Part shown: in pieces, positions 1-5,468 of the stretch | Layout: every line of letters begins with the position of its first letter | How positions within the stretch are numbered: position 1 is the stretch's first letter | The notes under the pieces: generated by a model | The model's database searches: none | What the model saw: the letters and a program-made list of their open reading frames with translations, nothing else | What the model was told of the DNA's origin: nothing | Position numbers and translations under genes: made by a program | Source: JAFGED01 sp964551295 | GTDB taxonomy: Bacteria > Chloroflexota > Anaerolineae > B4-G1 | Assembly: GCA_964551295.1 (NCBI GenBank) | Contig: CAZKDJ010000219.1 | Location: 1-6,562 of the forward strand | DNA: 6,562 nucleotides | Reading direction: 5' to 3'

Positions 1-234
1 CACGTCCGCCCCGGCCTCGTGCCGGTGGGTCGGGGGCCGGACGTCACAATGCCGGCGTGCGGTGCCTCGACGCCGATGGTGGCACCTAAGCGGGAGTTTC
101 GGCTCCCATCGGCTCCGCCCGGGTGTAGCGCGGTCGGCGGCGGCTCCCCCGGGTAAAAGCAACGGCCGACTAAGCTTGTAGATGTCTCTGGTCGATTTCT
201 TCGGACGCGAGTTCGATTCTCGCCATCTCCACCA
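1..234 (+). ncRNA. ssrA: tmRNA, 3' portion (5' end outside window)
   Basis: Transfer-messenger RNA, which rescues ribosomes stalled on broken messages and tags the nascent peptide for proteolysis. The 3' end is diagnostic. A T stem (207-211 with 219-223) closes the loop TTCGATT, followed by a 7-nt acceptor strand (224-230), discriminator A231 and an encoded CCA (232-234). The preceding GGACG also fits the tmRNA 3' consensus. Upstream is the compact, GC-rich pseudoknot region. One H-type pseudoknot can be drawn from interleaved helices 53-58/70-75 and 61-66/81-86. Other helices are 2-8/38-44 and 133-138/165-170. The tag reading frame and the 5' acceptor strand are not visible, so they should lie upstream of base 1, and one-piece versus permuted form cannot be decided here. 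The 3' end is a common integration target, and bases 196-212 recur exactly at 2809-2825. Confidence 0.93.
196..212 (+). repeat. 17-base repeat, copy 1 (inside tmRNA T-arm region)
   Basis: The 17 bases TTTCTTCGGACGCGAGT in the tRNA-like domain, ending at the first base of the T loop, are identical to 2809-2825. Identity stops at the T loop and does not continue to the CCA end. Integrases that use ssrA usually recombine in or near this region. Confidence 0.75.
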
Positions 235-237
235 AAG

Positions 238-271
238 AACGAGGCTGGCACTTGACTGTGCCAGCCTCGTT
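238..271. terminator. 14-bp perfect stem-loop after ssrA
   Basis: Bases 238-251 and 258-271 are perfectly complementary over 14 bp (AACGAGGCTGGCAC and its reverse complement) around a 6-nt loop, starting 4 bases after the tmRNA CCA. It lies between convergent ssrA and the serine hydrolase gene, where a two-way terminator is expected. No T-run follows on the plus strand and no clear one on the minus strand. It may therefore act as a U-tract-less terminator or as a 3'-end processing or protection hairpin for pre-tmRNA. The structure is certain from sequence, the role is inferred. Confidence 0.65.
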
Positions 272-342
272 GCGACTCCTGCCTCTCCGGATCAGTGCAC
301 AGCTTCCTTGCCGCTACCCGACCTGGCTCTAATTCTTCAGAA

Positions 343-1485
343 TCATTGCACGGCCGGCAGTATGTAGCGAACGACTATCTCGTCCACCGGCTCCCGTCCC
401 ACATAGTTTCCCCCAGTGAAGACAACCACCAAGTTCAAACTGGGAAACACGATAATTCTTTGTCCACCCCAGCCGGTCGCATAGAAAGAATCGACAGAAG
501 TCGAACCCGAGCGATAGGTCTTTAGCCACCACTGATAGCCGTATTCACCTGTCCCTGAAAGCGAAGCGTGCCCTTTCGTTGACTCCTCGACCCACTCCTC
601 TGAAACAATTCGCTCGCCCCTCCAAACGCCCTGATTCAAGAACAGGTAACCAAACTTTGCCATGTCCCTGGGCCGCAACCTGAGATTGCCGGATGCATGG
701 ACCATGTCTGAGTTGATGTAATCCCACTCATAGTCGGTGATACCAAGAGGAGCAAACAAATACTTCTGGGCAAAATGGTCTATCCTCAATCCAGAAGCCT
801 CTCGAATGATCTCGCCCAGCAGGTTCGTTCCTCCGCCATTGTAGTACCATTCCGTGCCGGGCTCGCTAACCACAGGTTTCGACAGAATATACTCTTTGGG
901 ATCAGAAACGATGAACAACTGGATGAGGTCATTCCTCGTGTCACCATAAGAAAGCGCCATTTCGTTCCACTCCAGCCCCGAAGTCATGGTCAGTAGATGG
1001 TATAGGGCAATCTTGTCTTTCTTCTCATCGTTCAGGCTGGCATATTCAGGAAAGAACGCAAACGCCCGCTCATCTACCCCCTCAATTAAACCTTGGTCTA
1101 TGGCAATGCCCACAAGAGCAGAGATAAAACTCTTGGTGACCGAGGCCAAGTTGTGAGTCGTATCGACATCAAACTCGGTGAACTCCCCTCGGTATGCATC
1201 ACCGTTGTAGTCAAAGGCATAACCATCAAAATACTCCTCAAAAACCAACTTGCCATCTTTGACGATCAGGATGCTATGAATGTTCTGATATGTGCCGTCA
1301 TCGATGCACGCGACTGCTTGGTCGATTTTCTCTTCACTTATCCCGACCTCGCTCAGGCTTGCCGTCTGCCAACCATCGCCTGTCCGCACGGGTGCGGAGG
1401 ATGTGTGTGCTGGCGCACAGGAAACCAACAAGATCGCGCAAGCCAACACCACCGGCAGCAAAACTTTCAGCACCTTTCTTTTCAT
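343..1485 (-). CDS. Serine hydrolase lipoprotein, beta-lactamase/PBP4*-like family
   Basis: A 380-residue exported protein of the beta-lactamase-related serine hydrolase fold (class C beta-lactamases, D-alanyl-D-alanine peptidases, esterases, 6-aminohexanoate-dimer hydrolase relatives). Residues 1-22 form a signal peptide ending in the lipobox LVSC, so Cys23 is probably lipidated and the enzyme tethered outside the membrane. The catalytic SxxK is S115-V-T-K118. The second motif lies in 'WYYNGGGTNLLGE': Y215-N-G aligns with the YNSG-type variant of YxN, though Y214-Y-N216 also fits. The third motif is GWGG (338-341) in place of KTG. Start is well supported: AGGAGG (1491-1496 on the plus strand) lies 5 nt upstream of ATG. 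It ends about 70 bp from the ssrA hairpin, convergent with ssrA. Base composition is less GC-rich than amrS. The substrate cannot be told from sequence, and the family name alone does not imply antibiotic resistance. Confidence 0.9.
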   Translation of the reverse strand: MKRKVLKVLLPVVLACAILLVSCAPAHTSSAPVRTGDGWQTASLSEVGISEEKIDQAVACIDDGTYQNIHSILIVKDGKLVFEEYFDGYAFDYNGDAYRGEFTEFDVDTTHNLASVTKSFISALVGIAIDQGLIEGVDERAFAFFPEYASLNDEKKDKIALYHLLTMTSGLEWNEMALSYGDTRNDLIQLFIVSDPKEYILSKPVVSEPGTEWYYNGGGTNLLGEIIREASGLRIDHFAQKYLFAPLGITDYEWDYINSDMVHASGNLRLRPRDMAKFGYLFLNQGVWRGERIVSEEWVEESTKGHASLSGTGEYGYQWWLKTYRSGSTSVDSFYATGWGGQRIIVFPSLNLVVVFTGGNYVGREPVDEIVVRYILPAVQ

Positions 1486-1682
1486 CTTTTCCTCCTGTCA
1501 TCAAACGAGAAACCCTACCTCTACACGGCAAGTGCAGACACGCTATTCCAACACATCGCCTAACTTATATGCCAGCTTACCATATTCTCCGCGCAAGGTC
1601 AATGGGCGCCCCCCCGCAGCACAGTCCGTCCCAGCGGGATCTCCTTCACACACCCACCGACCAGCGGTGATGAATCACTGGC

Positions 1683-1711
1683 TTGCATCAAGGCGCAGGA
1701 CGGGGTAGAAT
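1683..1711 (+). promoter_or_regulatory. Candidate sigma-70-type promoter for amrS
   Basis: TTGCAT (1683-1688), a 17-nt spacer, then TAGAAT (1706-1711, five of six matches to TATAAT). Transcription would start near 1718, only about 6 nt before the ATG at 1724, giving a nearly leaderless message. This matches the absence of a Shine-Dalgarno sequence before that ATG. The rest of the 1486-1723 intergenic region must also hold the divergent hydrolase promoter. There I see only a weak TATAAG-like element near 1561-1570 on the minus strand without a good -35. Confidence 0.45.
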
Positions 1712-1723
1712 TCAGCCATCACC

Positions 1724-2767
1724 ATGTCCTCACCATTCGTCCGCAAGGCTTTGCTACAAGAGCCCATCGACAAAGCCCGCTGCCTAACGTGCGAGCGGCG
1801 CTGCGAGCTGGCCGACGGTCAGACGGGTTGGTGCCGCACGCGCCAAAACCGGGACGGCACGCTCTACACGCTGATCTATGGCGCGGTCTCCTCCCTCTCC
1901 TGCAACCCCATCGAGAAAAAGCCCCTGTACCACTTTTACCCCGGCTCGGCGGCTCTCACCGCCGGATCGTGGTCGTGCAATTTCGACTGCCCCTGGTGCC
2001 AAAACTGGGACATCAGCAAGCAGCCACCCTTCGGCTCCGCTCAGGGCAGGCCCTCCGGCGGCGAATACATCCCGCCCGACGAGTTCGTCGCCCGCGCGCA
2101 GACGCTCGGCTGCCAGGGCACCTCCATCAGTTTCAACGAGCCCACGCTGAGCCTGGAGTGGTCGCTGGAGGTGTTCCCCCTGGCGCGGGAGGCCGGACTG
2201 TACAACACCTTTGTCACCAACGGTTACATGACCGAGGAAGCGCTGGCGCTGCTGATCGAGGCCGGGCTGAATGGGATGAACGTGGACGTGAAGGGAAATG
2301 CAGAGGCAGTGCGCCAACGCTGTGGGACGGATGTCGAGGTCGTGTGGCGCAACTGCCGCCGGGCACGGGAGCGGGGTGTGTGGATTGAGCTGACCACGCT
2401 CGTCATTCCCGGCGTGAACGACGACGGCGACACCCTGGAGGGAATTGCCCGCCGCATCGCCGTCGAGCTGGGCCGAGATACCCCCTGGCACATCAGCCGC
2501 TACTACCCGACCTACCAGTTCACCACCCCACCCACCCCGCTGGCGACGCTGGAACGAGCGCGGGAGATCGGGTTGGCAGCAGGACTGCATTACGTGTATC
2601 TGGGAAATGTGCCCAGCCACCCCGCCGAGAACACCTTTTGCCCGAACTGCGGTACAACACTGGCCGAGCGGGGCCTCTTGCAGTTGCTACGGTGCGAGGT
2701 CACGCCCAAAGGCCGCTGTCCCTCTTGCGGAGAAGAAATCGCCGGTGTAGGTTGGCGTTGGAGGTAG
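1724..2767 (+). CDS. amrS: AmmeMemoRadiSam-type radical SAM enzyme
   Basis: A 347-residue cytoplasmic radical SAM protein related to pyruvate formate-lyase activating enzymes, of the group called AmmeMemoRadiSam radical SAM enzyme; its physiological substrate is not known to me. An N-terminal cysteine cluster (C20, C23, C27, C37) is followed by the family block 'NPIEKKPLYHFYPGS' (61-75). The cluster motif CxxxCxxC is C85-NFD-C89-PW-C92, then QNW. 'FNEPT' (137-141), 'TNGYM' (165-169) and 'MNVDVKG' (185-191) fit the radical SAM barrel. The C-terminus is a zinc ribbon (C306/C309 and C332/C335). Residues about 102-111 ('PFGSAQGRPS') look like an insertion encoded by a REP-like repeat. No Shine-Dalgarno precedes the ATG, but a promoter lies just upstream. 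The usual partners (AMMECR1 and Memo proteins) are not in the window. Its 3' end is partly duplicated at 5394-5447. Confidence 0.9.
   Translation: MSSPFVRKALLQEPIDKARCLTCERRCELADGQTGWCRTRQNRDGTLYTLIYGAVSSLSCNPIEKKPLYHFYPGSAALTAGSWSCNFDCPWCQNWDISKQPPFGSAQGRPSGGEYIPPDEFVARAQTLGCQGTSISFNEPTLSLEWSLEVFPLAREAGLYNTFVTNGYMTEEALALLIEAGLNGMNVDVKGNAEAVRQRCGTDVEVVWRNCRRARERGVWIELTTLVIPGVNDDGDTLEGIARRIAVELGRDTPWHISRYYPTYQFTTPPTPLATLERAREIGLAAGLHYVYLGNVPSHPAENTFCPNCGTTLAERGLLQLLRCEVTPKGRCPSCGEEIAGVGWRWR
2027..2053. repeat. REP-like short repeat inserted in frame in amrS
   Basis: CCCTTCGGCTCCGCTCAGGG (2027-2046) and following bases match the style of a dispersed REP-like repeat (CCTTCG-n-CTCCGCTCAGG...) that I recall from Chloroflexota and other genomes, including inside open frames. 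It adds roughly 8-10 residues after the QNW block of amrS, where relatives as I remember them have a short linker, and keeps the frame open. Only one copy is in this window, so the assignment rests on recall rather than on repetition here. Confidence 0.55.
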
Positions 2768-2790
2768 GATGCAGGGAACCTGGCAAGTTG
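2617..2790 (+). repeat. Left copy of duplicated amrS/toroid-gene junction
   Basis: Direct repeat with 5394-5490 in two blocks. Bases 2617-2670 match 5394-5447 at 47 of 54 positions (amrS zinc-ribbon coding). Bases 2761-2790 match 5461-5490 at 27 of 30 (ribosome binding site and start of the toroid gene). The right copy lacks 77 bp between the blocks. Similarity fades after about 2790-2810. In this copy amrS is intact and the toroid gene is broken. Confidence 0.85.
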
Positions 2791-2855
2791 ACCTAAAAGA
2801 ACCCCCGCTTTCTTCGGACGCGAGTACAAACGATAGCATCAACGACGTCGTCTAA
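2769..2855 (+). pseudogene. Truncated 5' end of the toroid gene
   Basis: An ATG one base after the amrS stop, with GGAGG 4 nt upstream, opens a 28-codon frame beginning MQGTWQVDLKEPPL and ending in TAA. The intact gene at 5469 begins MQRTWQVDVNDDPL, with the same ribosome binding site arrangement. After about codon 14 the frame leaves the homology and runs through the ssrA-like 17-mer into the 3' end of the phosphoesterase gene. This is a remnant left at the cassette junction. It shows that amrS and the toroid gene were once directly adjacent, probably translationally coupled. A functional micropeptide is unlikely. Confidence 0.8.
2809..2825 (+). repeat. 17-base repeat, copy 2 (ssrA T-arm half-site)
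   Basis: Exact copy of ssrA bases 196-212, located where similarity to the toroid gene start ends and the phosphoesterase cassette begins. The sequence after it does not restore a T loop or an acceptor strand, so it is a fragment and not a second tmRNA. A 17-base match between two places in 6.5 kb is unlikely by chance. Best read as a remnant attachment site or a recombination scar. Confidence 0.7.
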
Positions 2856-3996
2856 GCAAGCAGGTGGAAGTAACCAACAACGCGATGATGGCTATCCCCC
2901 ACGCTAACTGCCTTCGCCCACCGTCCCCCCGGGCGGCGAAAGAAGTAAGATTGACAGCATTAGGGGCAGTCGTCCATTCGTCCGTCAAAGTATATTCACA
3001 GTAGTCGGCAGGGTTCATAGTACGGTACGTCTGGTAAGTGACCTGGCCGCTACCCACAATAACCCTGACAAATGTACTGGGGGCACCGGTATCTCCAACC
3101 CCACGGGCGTGTCCGGCATCGATCTGCCAGACACCGGCTCCACCTATCACCCCATTTTCATCTATCCTCACCGCGCTGTAGTTGTGCGTGTGCGCACAGA
3201 GGTAAGCCGTCACTCCCTCCGCCACGAGCAAATCCCAGAAACGATTGCGGTTGGACTCGTGCTGGTTCAGACTATCGAACATGTGCCGTTCCCGGCCGGT
3301 GTACTCGTCGGGTTGTGGGAAGGCCGGCTCGTGGCCGATCACAAAGACAAAGGGGAGACTGTTCGCTGCCAAGTCATCGACCAGCCAATTATAAAGGTGA
3401 TCGGGAACATCTCCATCCGTGGATGTATCGCCTCCCACGTCACAGTACTCGTTGAGCACCACGAAGTGGGCGTTTTCATAGTCGAACGAAAACGTCGTCG
3501 TCACACAGCTTGATGGCCCGACGTTCACAATGTCGGGTGGGATACCAGTGCCGTTGGGGTCGTAATCGTAATTCCGCAGCCAATCCATGTTCACGCCAGC
3601 GGCATCCGTGTGCCGTTGCCCACCAGGGTAATCCACATAATAGCCTCCTACTTCACCTCCTTCATAGGGCAGCTCGTGGTTTCCAACCACAGGATACCAC
3701 AGGTAACTCGCCCCCAGGACATCTGTGATCGTCCACTCTGTATTGAGTGTGGGATCCAGGTCACCGGGGACGAGCATAAATACTCCCGCTCCCAATGCAT
3801 CGATCGCCTCGCAAGCACCCCTATAGTATTCACATTCGTCATAAATGTTATAAGCAGTATTCGGGCCGGTAAAGTGTCGCTGGTCATTGGTGACTACAAA
3901 GACAAAGGGGGACTGCGAAAGGGCAGACTCGCTCCGCCCAAACACTATCAGTGCTAGCAGCAGCGCCAATGGGACGATTCTAGTTCGCGATTTCAT
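2839..3996 (-). CDS. Exported calcineurin-like metallophosphoesterase with C-terminal membrane anchor
   Basis: A 385-residue secreted protein. Residues 1-28 are a signal peptide (basic start, hydrophobic LALLLALIVFG, SALSQS cleavage region). Metal-binding motifs of the calcineurin-like fold appear in order: D38-Q in 'TNDQRH', G78-D79 in 'VPGDLDP', GNHE (105-108), GHE (221-223) and AHTH (268-271). The first motif is DQR rather than the usual DxH, with H41 nearby, so metal site one may be atypical. The C-terminus has 'APNAVNLTSFAAR', a hydrophobic helix (about 364-380) and RRRR, the layout of a surface-sorting or membrane-anchoring tail. AAGGGAG (4003-4009 on the plus strand) sits 6 nt before ATG. 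It lies 122 bp downstream of a second phosphoesterase on the same strand, probably in one transcript. Substrate unknown: a phosphomonoester, phosphodiester or nucleotide are all possible. Confidence 0.87.
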   Translation of the reverse strand: MKSRTRIVPLALLLALIVFGRSESALSQSPFVFVVTNDQRHFTGPNTAYNIYDECEYYRGACEAIDALGAGVFMLVPGDLDPTLNTEWTITDVLGASYLWYPVVGNHELPYEGGEVGGYYVDYPGGQRHTDAAGVNMDWLRNYDYDPNGTGIPPDIVNVGPSSCVTTTFSFDYENAHFVVLNEYCDVGGDTSTDGDVPDHLYNWLVDDLAANSLPFVFVIGHEPAFPQPDEYTGRERHMFDSLNQHESNRNRFWDLLVAEGVTAYLCAHTHNYSAVRIDENGVIGGAGVWQIDAGHARGVGDTGAPSTFVRVIVGSGQVTYQTYRTMNPADYCEYTLTDEWTTAPNAVNLTSFAARGDGGRRQLAWGIAIIALLVTSTCLLRRRR

Positions 3997-4026
3997 GATA
4001 TGCTCCCTTCAAGTCGACTAAAAAGC

Positions 4027-4039
4027 GTGCATCATGCAC
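4027..4039. other. 13-bp palindrome between the phosphoesterase genes
   Basis: GTGCAT-C-ATGCAC is a perfect 6-1-6 inverted repeat in the 122-bp gap (3997-4118), about 30 bp before the ribosome binding site of the downstream phosphoesterase. It could be an operator or a small mRNA hairpin. Nothing else in the gap is recognisable apart from a weak 5-bp stem (4076-4080 with 4093-4097). Confidence 0.3.
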
Positions 4040-4118
4040 AAGACTATGCGACAAATCCCAATGCCTAATGTACTGCACTCCCTAAGCTCGTAGAGTGTCA
4101 AGCCCTTCGGATGAAACT

Positions 4119-5300
4119 TCAATGTCTAGACAGCAGTGGAAAGTAAAAGCGATACGTAACGAACTGGGCAGTGAGCTGTAAGTCATCTTGAACGACAACA
4201 TCGAGCGGGTTGGCGGTGGAAACGACATCGCCGCTCCAGCCGGCAAAGCCCCAGCCTGTGGCAGCAACCGCCGTCAACTCGACCTCCTCCCCATAGGTGT
4301 AGACGGTCTGGTCAGGGTCCTTGCTCACCACCCCGCTGCCCGAGACATCGACCGTCAAGGTGTACTCCGGCACCTCCATATCGTAGCTCAGGGTGAACTG
4401 GCTATCGGCGTCGGTCTGGTACTGGTCAAGGGTCGGCGAATAGGTCCTGACCTGGATCTCGTCGTCCGCCGGCGAGAATTCCAGGATTCTCAAATAGCCA
4501 CTTCCTCCGTTCGGATAGTCTTGATAATCCGCAAGTAACGTGTAGATGGTATTCCCACCATACGTGTCCGTTCGCCTGGCTTCATCGTGCATGTGACCAC
4601 ACAGCATGAGGAACAGGTTTGGGTTACCCAGTAATGCATTATAGATCCCCTGCCCCGGGCCCCCAAAACTGCCGTCAACGTCCAATATGTAGTGTGAGAC
4701 GACGATGGCCCGCCGGTCGCTGTGGGTTGTCAAAAGGTCATCGGCCCAATTCAGGATAGCGGGAGGAATGTTCGTAGCGTTGTAATTGAGATTGATGACG
4801 ATGAAATCCATCCCCCCGGCACTGAAGAGCGTGTAGTTGTTGTCATTATTGGTTCCGTAATGACCACCGTAGTAGCCCCTGCCCGAAAACCGAGAAACGC
4901 CAAAGTAGGCATTGTAATTAGTGGTCGGCTGATCGTGATTGCCGGGTACAACACCATAGGGGATACCATCTGGAAGCCCGGTAGTACCTGAATTCTCCAA
5001 TAGCTCCATCGCATCCTCGGCATTGTCCCACTGAGCCGTACTACTGGCCGTGTTAACGATGTCTCCTTCATGGGCCACGTAGACAATGTTCAAAGCATCC
5101 TTGTTGTCCACGACCCACTGCGTCTGAGCGCTAAAAATATCCGGGCGGCTCTGCGAATAGTATTGAGTGTCCGGCAGGACGATAATCGTAAAATCCTCAC
5201 CATCCGCCATAACTGACACAGGCGCAGCCACTCCCATCCCGATCAGGTTCAACGCCAGTCCTGCCAAAATCAACACGTACAATGCAAATTTTTTACGCAT
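4119..5300 (-). CDS. Secreted calcineurin-like metallophosphoesterase with InlB-like repeat domain
   Basis: A 393-residue exported protein. Residues 1-31 are a signal peptide (MRKK, hydrophobic core, 'APVSVMA' cleavage region). The catalytic domain spans about 36-285 with D44-T-Q46, G79-D80-IVN, GNHD (120-123), SH203 and GHMH (235-238), a full calcineurin-like metal set. Residues about 312-381 resemble a bacterial InlB-B-type repeat ('GSGVVSKDPD', 'TGWGFAGWSGD', 'LTAQF'). The last residues, 'YRFYFPLLSRH', resemble the terminal motif of many secreted Chloroflexota proteins. Start choice: GGGGAGG (5307-5313 on the plus strand) is 6 nt from this ATG and 3 nt from the adjacent ATG at 5303. An upstream in-frame ATG at 5342 gives 407 residues but buries the signal peptide and lies before the predicted transcription start. 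First gene of a likely two-gene unit with the phosphoesterase at 2839-3996. The two proteins share fold motifs but look only distantly related, so they are not a recent duplication. Confidence 0.87.
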   Translation of the reverse strand: MRKKFALYVLILAGLALNLIGMGVAAPVSVMADGEDFTIIVLPDTQYYSQSRPDIFSAQTQWVVDNKDALNIVYVAHEGDIVNTASSTAQWDNAEDAMELLENSGTTGLPDGIPYGVVPGNHDQPTTNYNAYFGVSRFSGRGYYGGHYGTNNDNNYTLFSAGGMDFIVINLNYNATNIPPAILNWADDLLTTHSDRRAIVVSHYILDVDGSFGGPGQGIYNALLGNPNLFLMLCGHMHDEARRTDTYGGNTIYTLLADYQDYPNGGSGYLRILEFSPADDEIQVRTYSPTLDQYQTDADSQFTLSYDMEVPEYTLTVDVSGSGVVSKDPDQTVYTYGEEVELTAVAATGWGFAGWSGDVVSTANPLDVVVQDDLQLTAQFVTYRFYFPLLSRH

Positions 5301-5345
5301 CATCTTCCTCCCCAGGATAAAAAGACGGCCCATCGTCTGCATGTC

Positions 5346-5374
5346 AGTTTATCACATCTTGGGCGCTAAGGCAA
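5346..5374 (-). promoter_or_regulatory. Candidate promoter for the phosphoesterase genes
   Basis: On the minus strand, TTGCCT (5369-5374) and TAAACT (5346-5351) are 17 nt apart, four of six matches each to the sigma-70 consensus. The predicted start near 5339 gives a leader of about 40 nt carrying the GGGGAGG ribosome binding site, which supports the 5300 start codon over 5342. Confidence 0.4.
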
Positions 5375-5393
5375 AATCTCCTACCCCGATCAT

Positions 5394-5447
5394 CTACCCC
5401 ACCAAGAACACCTTTTGCCCGAATTGTGGTACAATACTGGCCGAACG
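5394..5447 (+). pseudogene. Relic of an amrS 3' end (half zinc ribbon)
   Basis: Reads in frame as 'NTFCPNCGTILAER', matching amrS residues 303-316 ('NTFCPNCGTTLAER'). The second zinc knuckle and the family end are deleted, and the frame runs on to a stop at 5494-5496 inside the toroid gene. All seven differences from the intact copy are C-to-T or G-to-A, as expected for unconstrained decay. No upstream amrS sequence precedes it. Confidence 0.75.
5427..5435 (+). promoter_or_regulatory. Candidate extended -10 promoter for the toroid gene
   Basis: TGGTACAAT fits an extended -10 element (TGn plus TACAAT, five of six). A start near 5442 would precede the GGAGG ribosome binding site (5460-5464). 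No convincing -35 is present, which extended -10 promoters can tolerate. The intact amrS copy reads GCGGTACAAC at this place, so two C-to-T changes created the element. Confidence 0.4.
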
Positions 5448-5468
5448 ATGGGTGAAACTGGAGGCAGA

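Noticed and set aside
332..343. Inverted repeat ATTCT-TC-AGAAT at the end of the hydrolase gene
   Set aside because: Five-base arms with a 2-base loop and no following T-run; too short to call a terminator.
343..1485. Reading the hydrolase as an antibiotic-resistance beta-lactamase
   Set aside because: The fold family is broad. The third motif is GWGG and the second is a YNG variant, so peptidase or esterase activity is at least as likely.
1093..1563. Plus-strand open frame of 156 codons opposite the start of the hydrolase gene
   Set aside because: No motif, no ribosome binding site, and it lies antisense to a gene with an intact signal peptide, SxxK and start site.
1784..2620. Long minus-strand open frame of 278 codons opposite amrS
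   Set aside because: Low-complexity, Arg/Ala/Gly-rich translation with no recognisable motif. It is the antisense shadow of a GC-rich gene that has full radical SAM motifs.
2841..2852. Palindrome AACGACGTCGT near the end of the downstream phosphoesterase
   Set aside because: It is simply the run of arginine codons encoding the C-terminal RRRR; no independent evidence of a site.
2839..5300. The two phosphoesterases as a tandem duplication
   Set aside because: They share only fold-level motifs; lengths, spacing between motifs and C-terminal domains differ throughout.
5415..5468. Upstream in-frame start for the toroid protein (18 extra residues)
   Set aside because: Those codons are amrS relic sequence in another frame. 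The ATG at 5469 has a ribosome binding site and is the one preserved in the duplicate at 2769.
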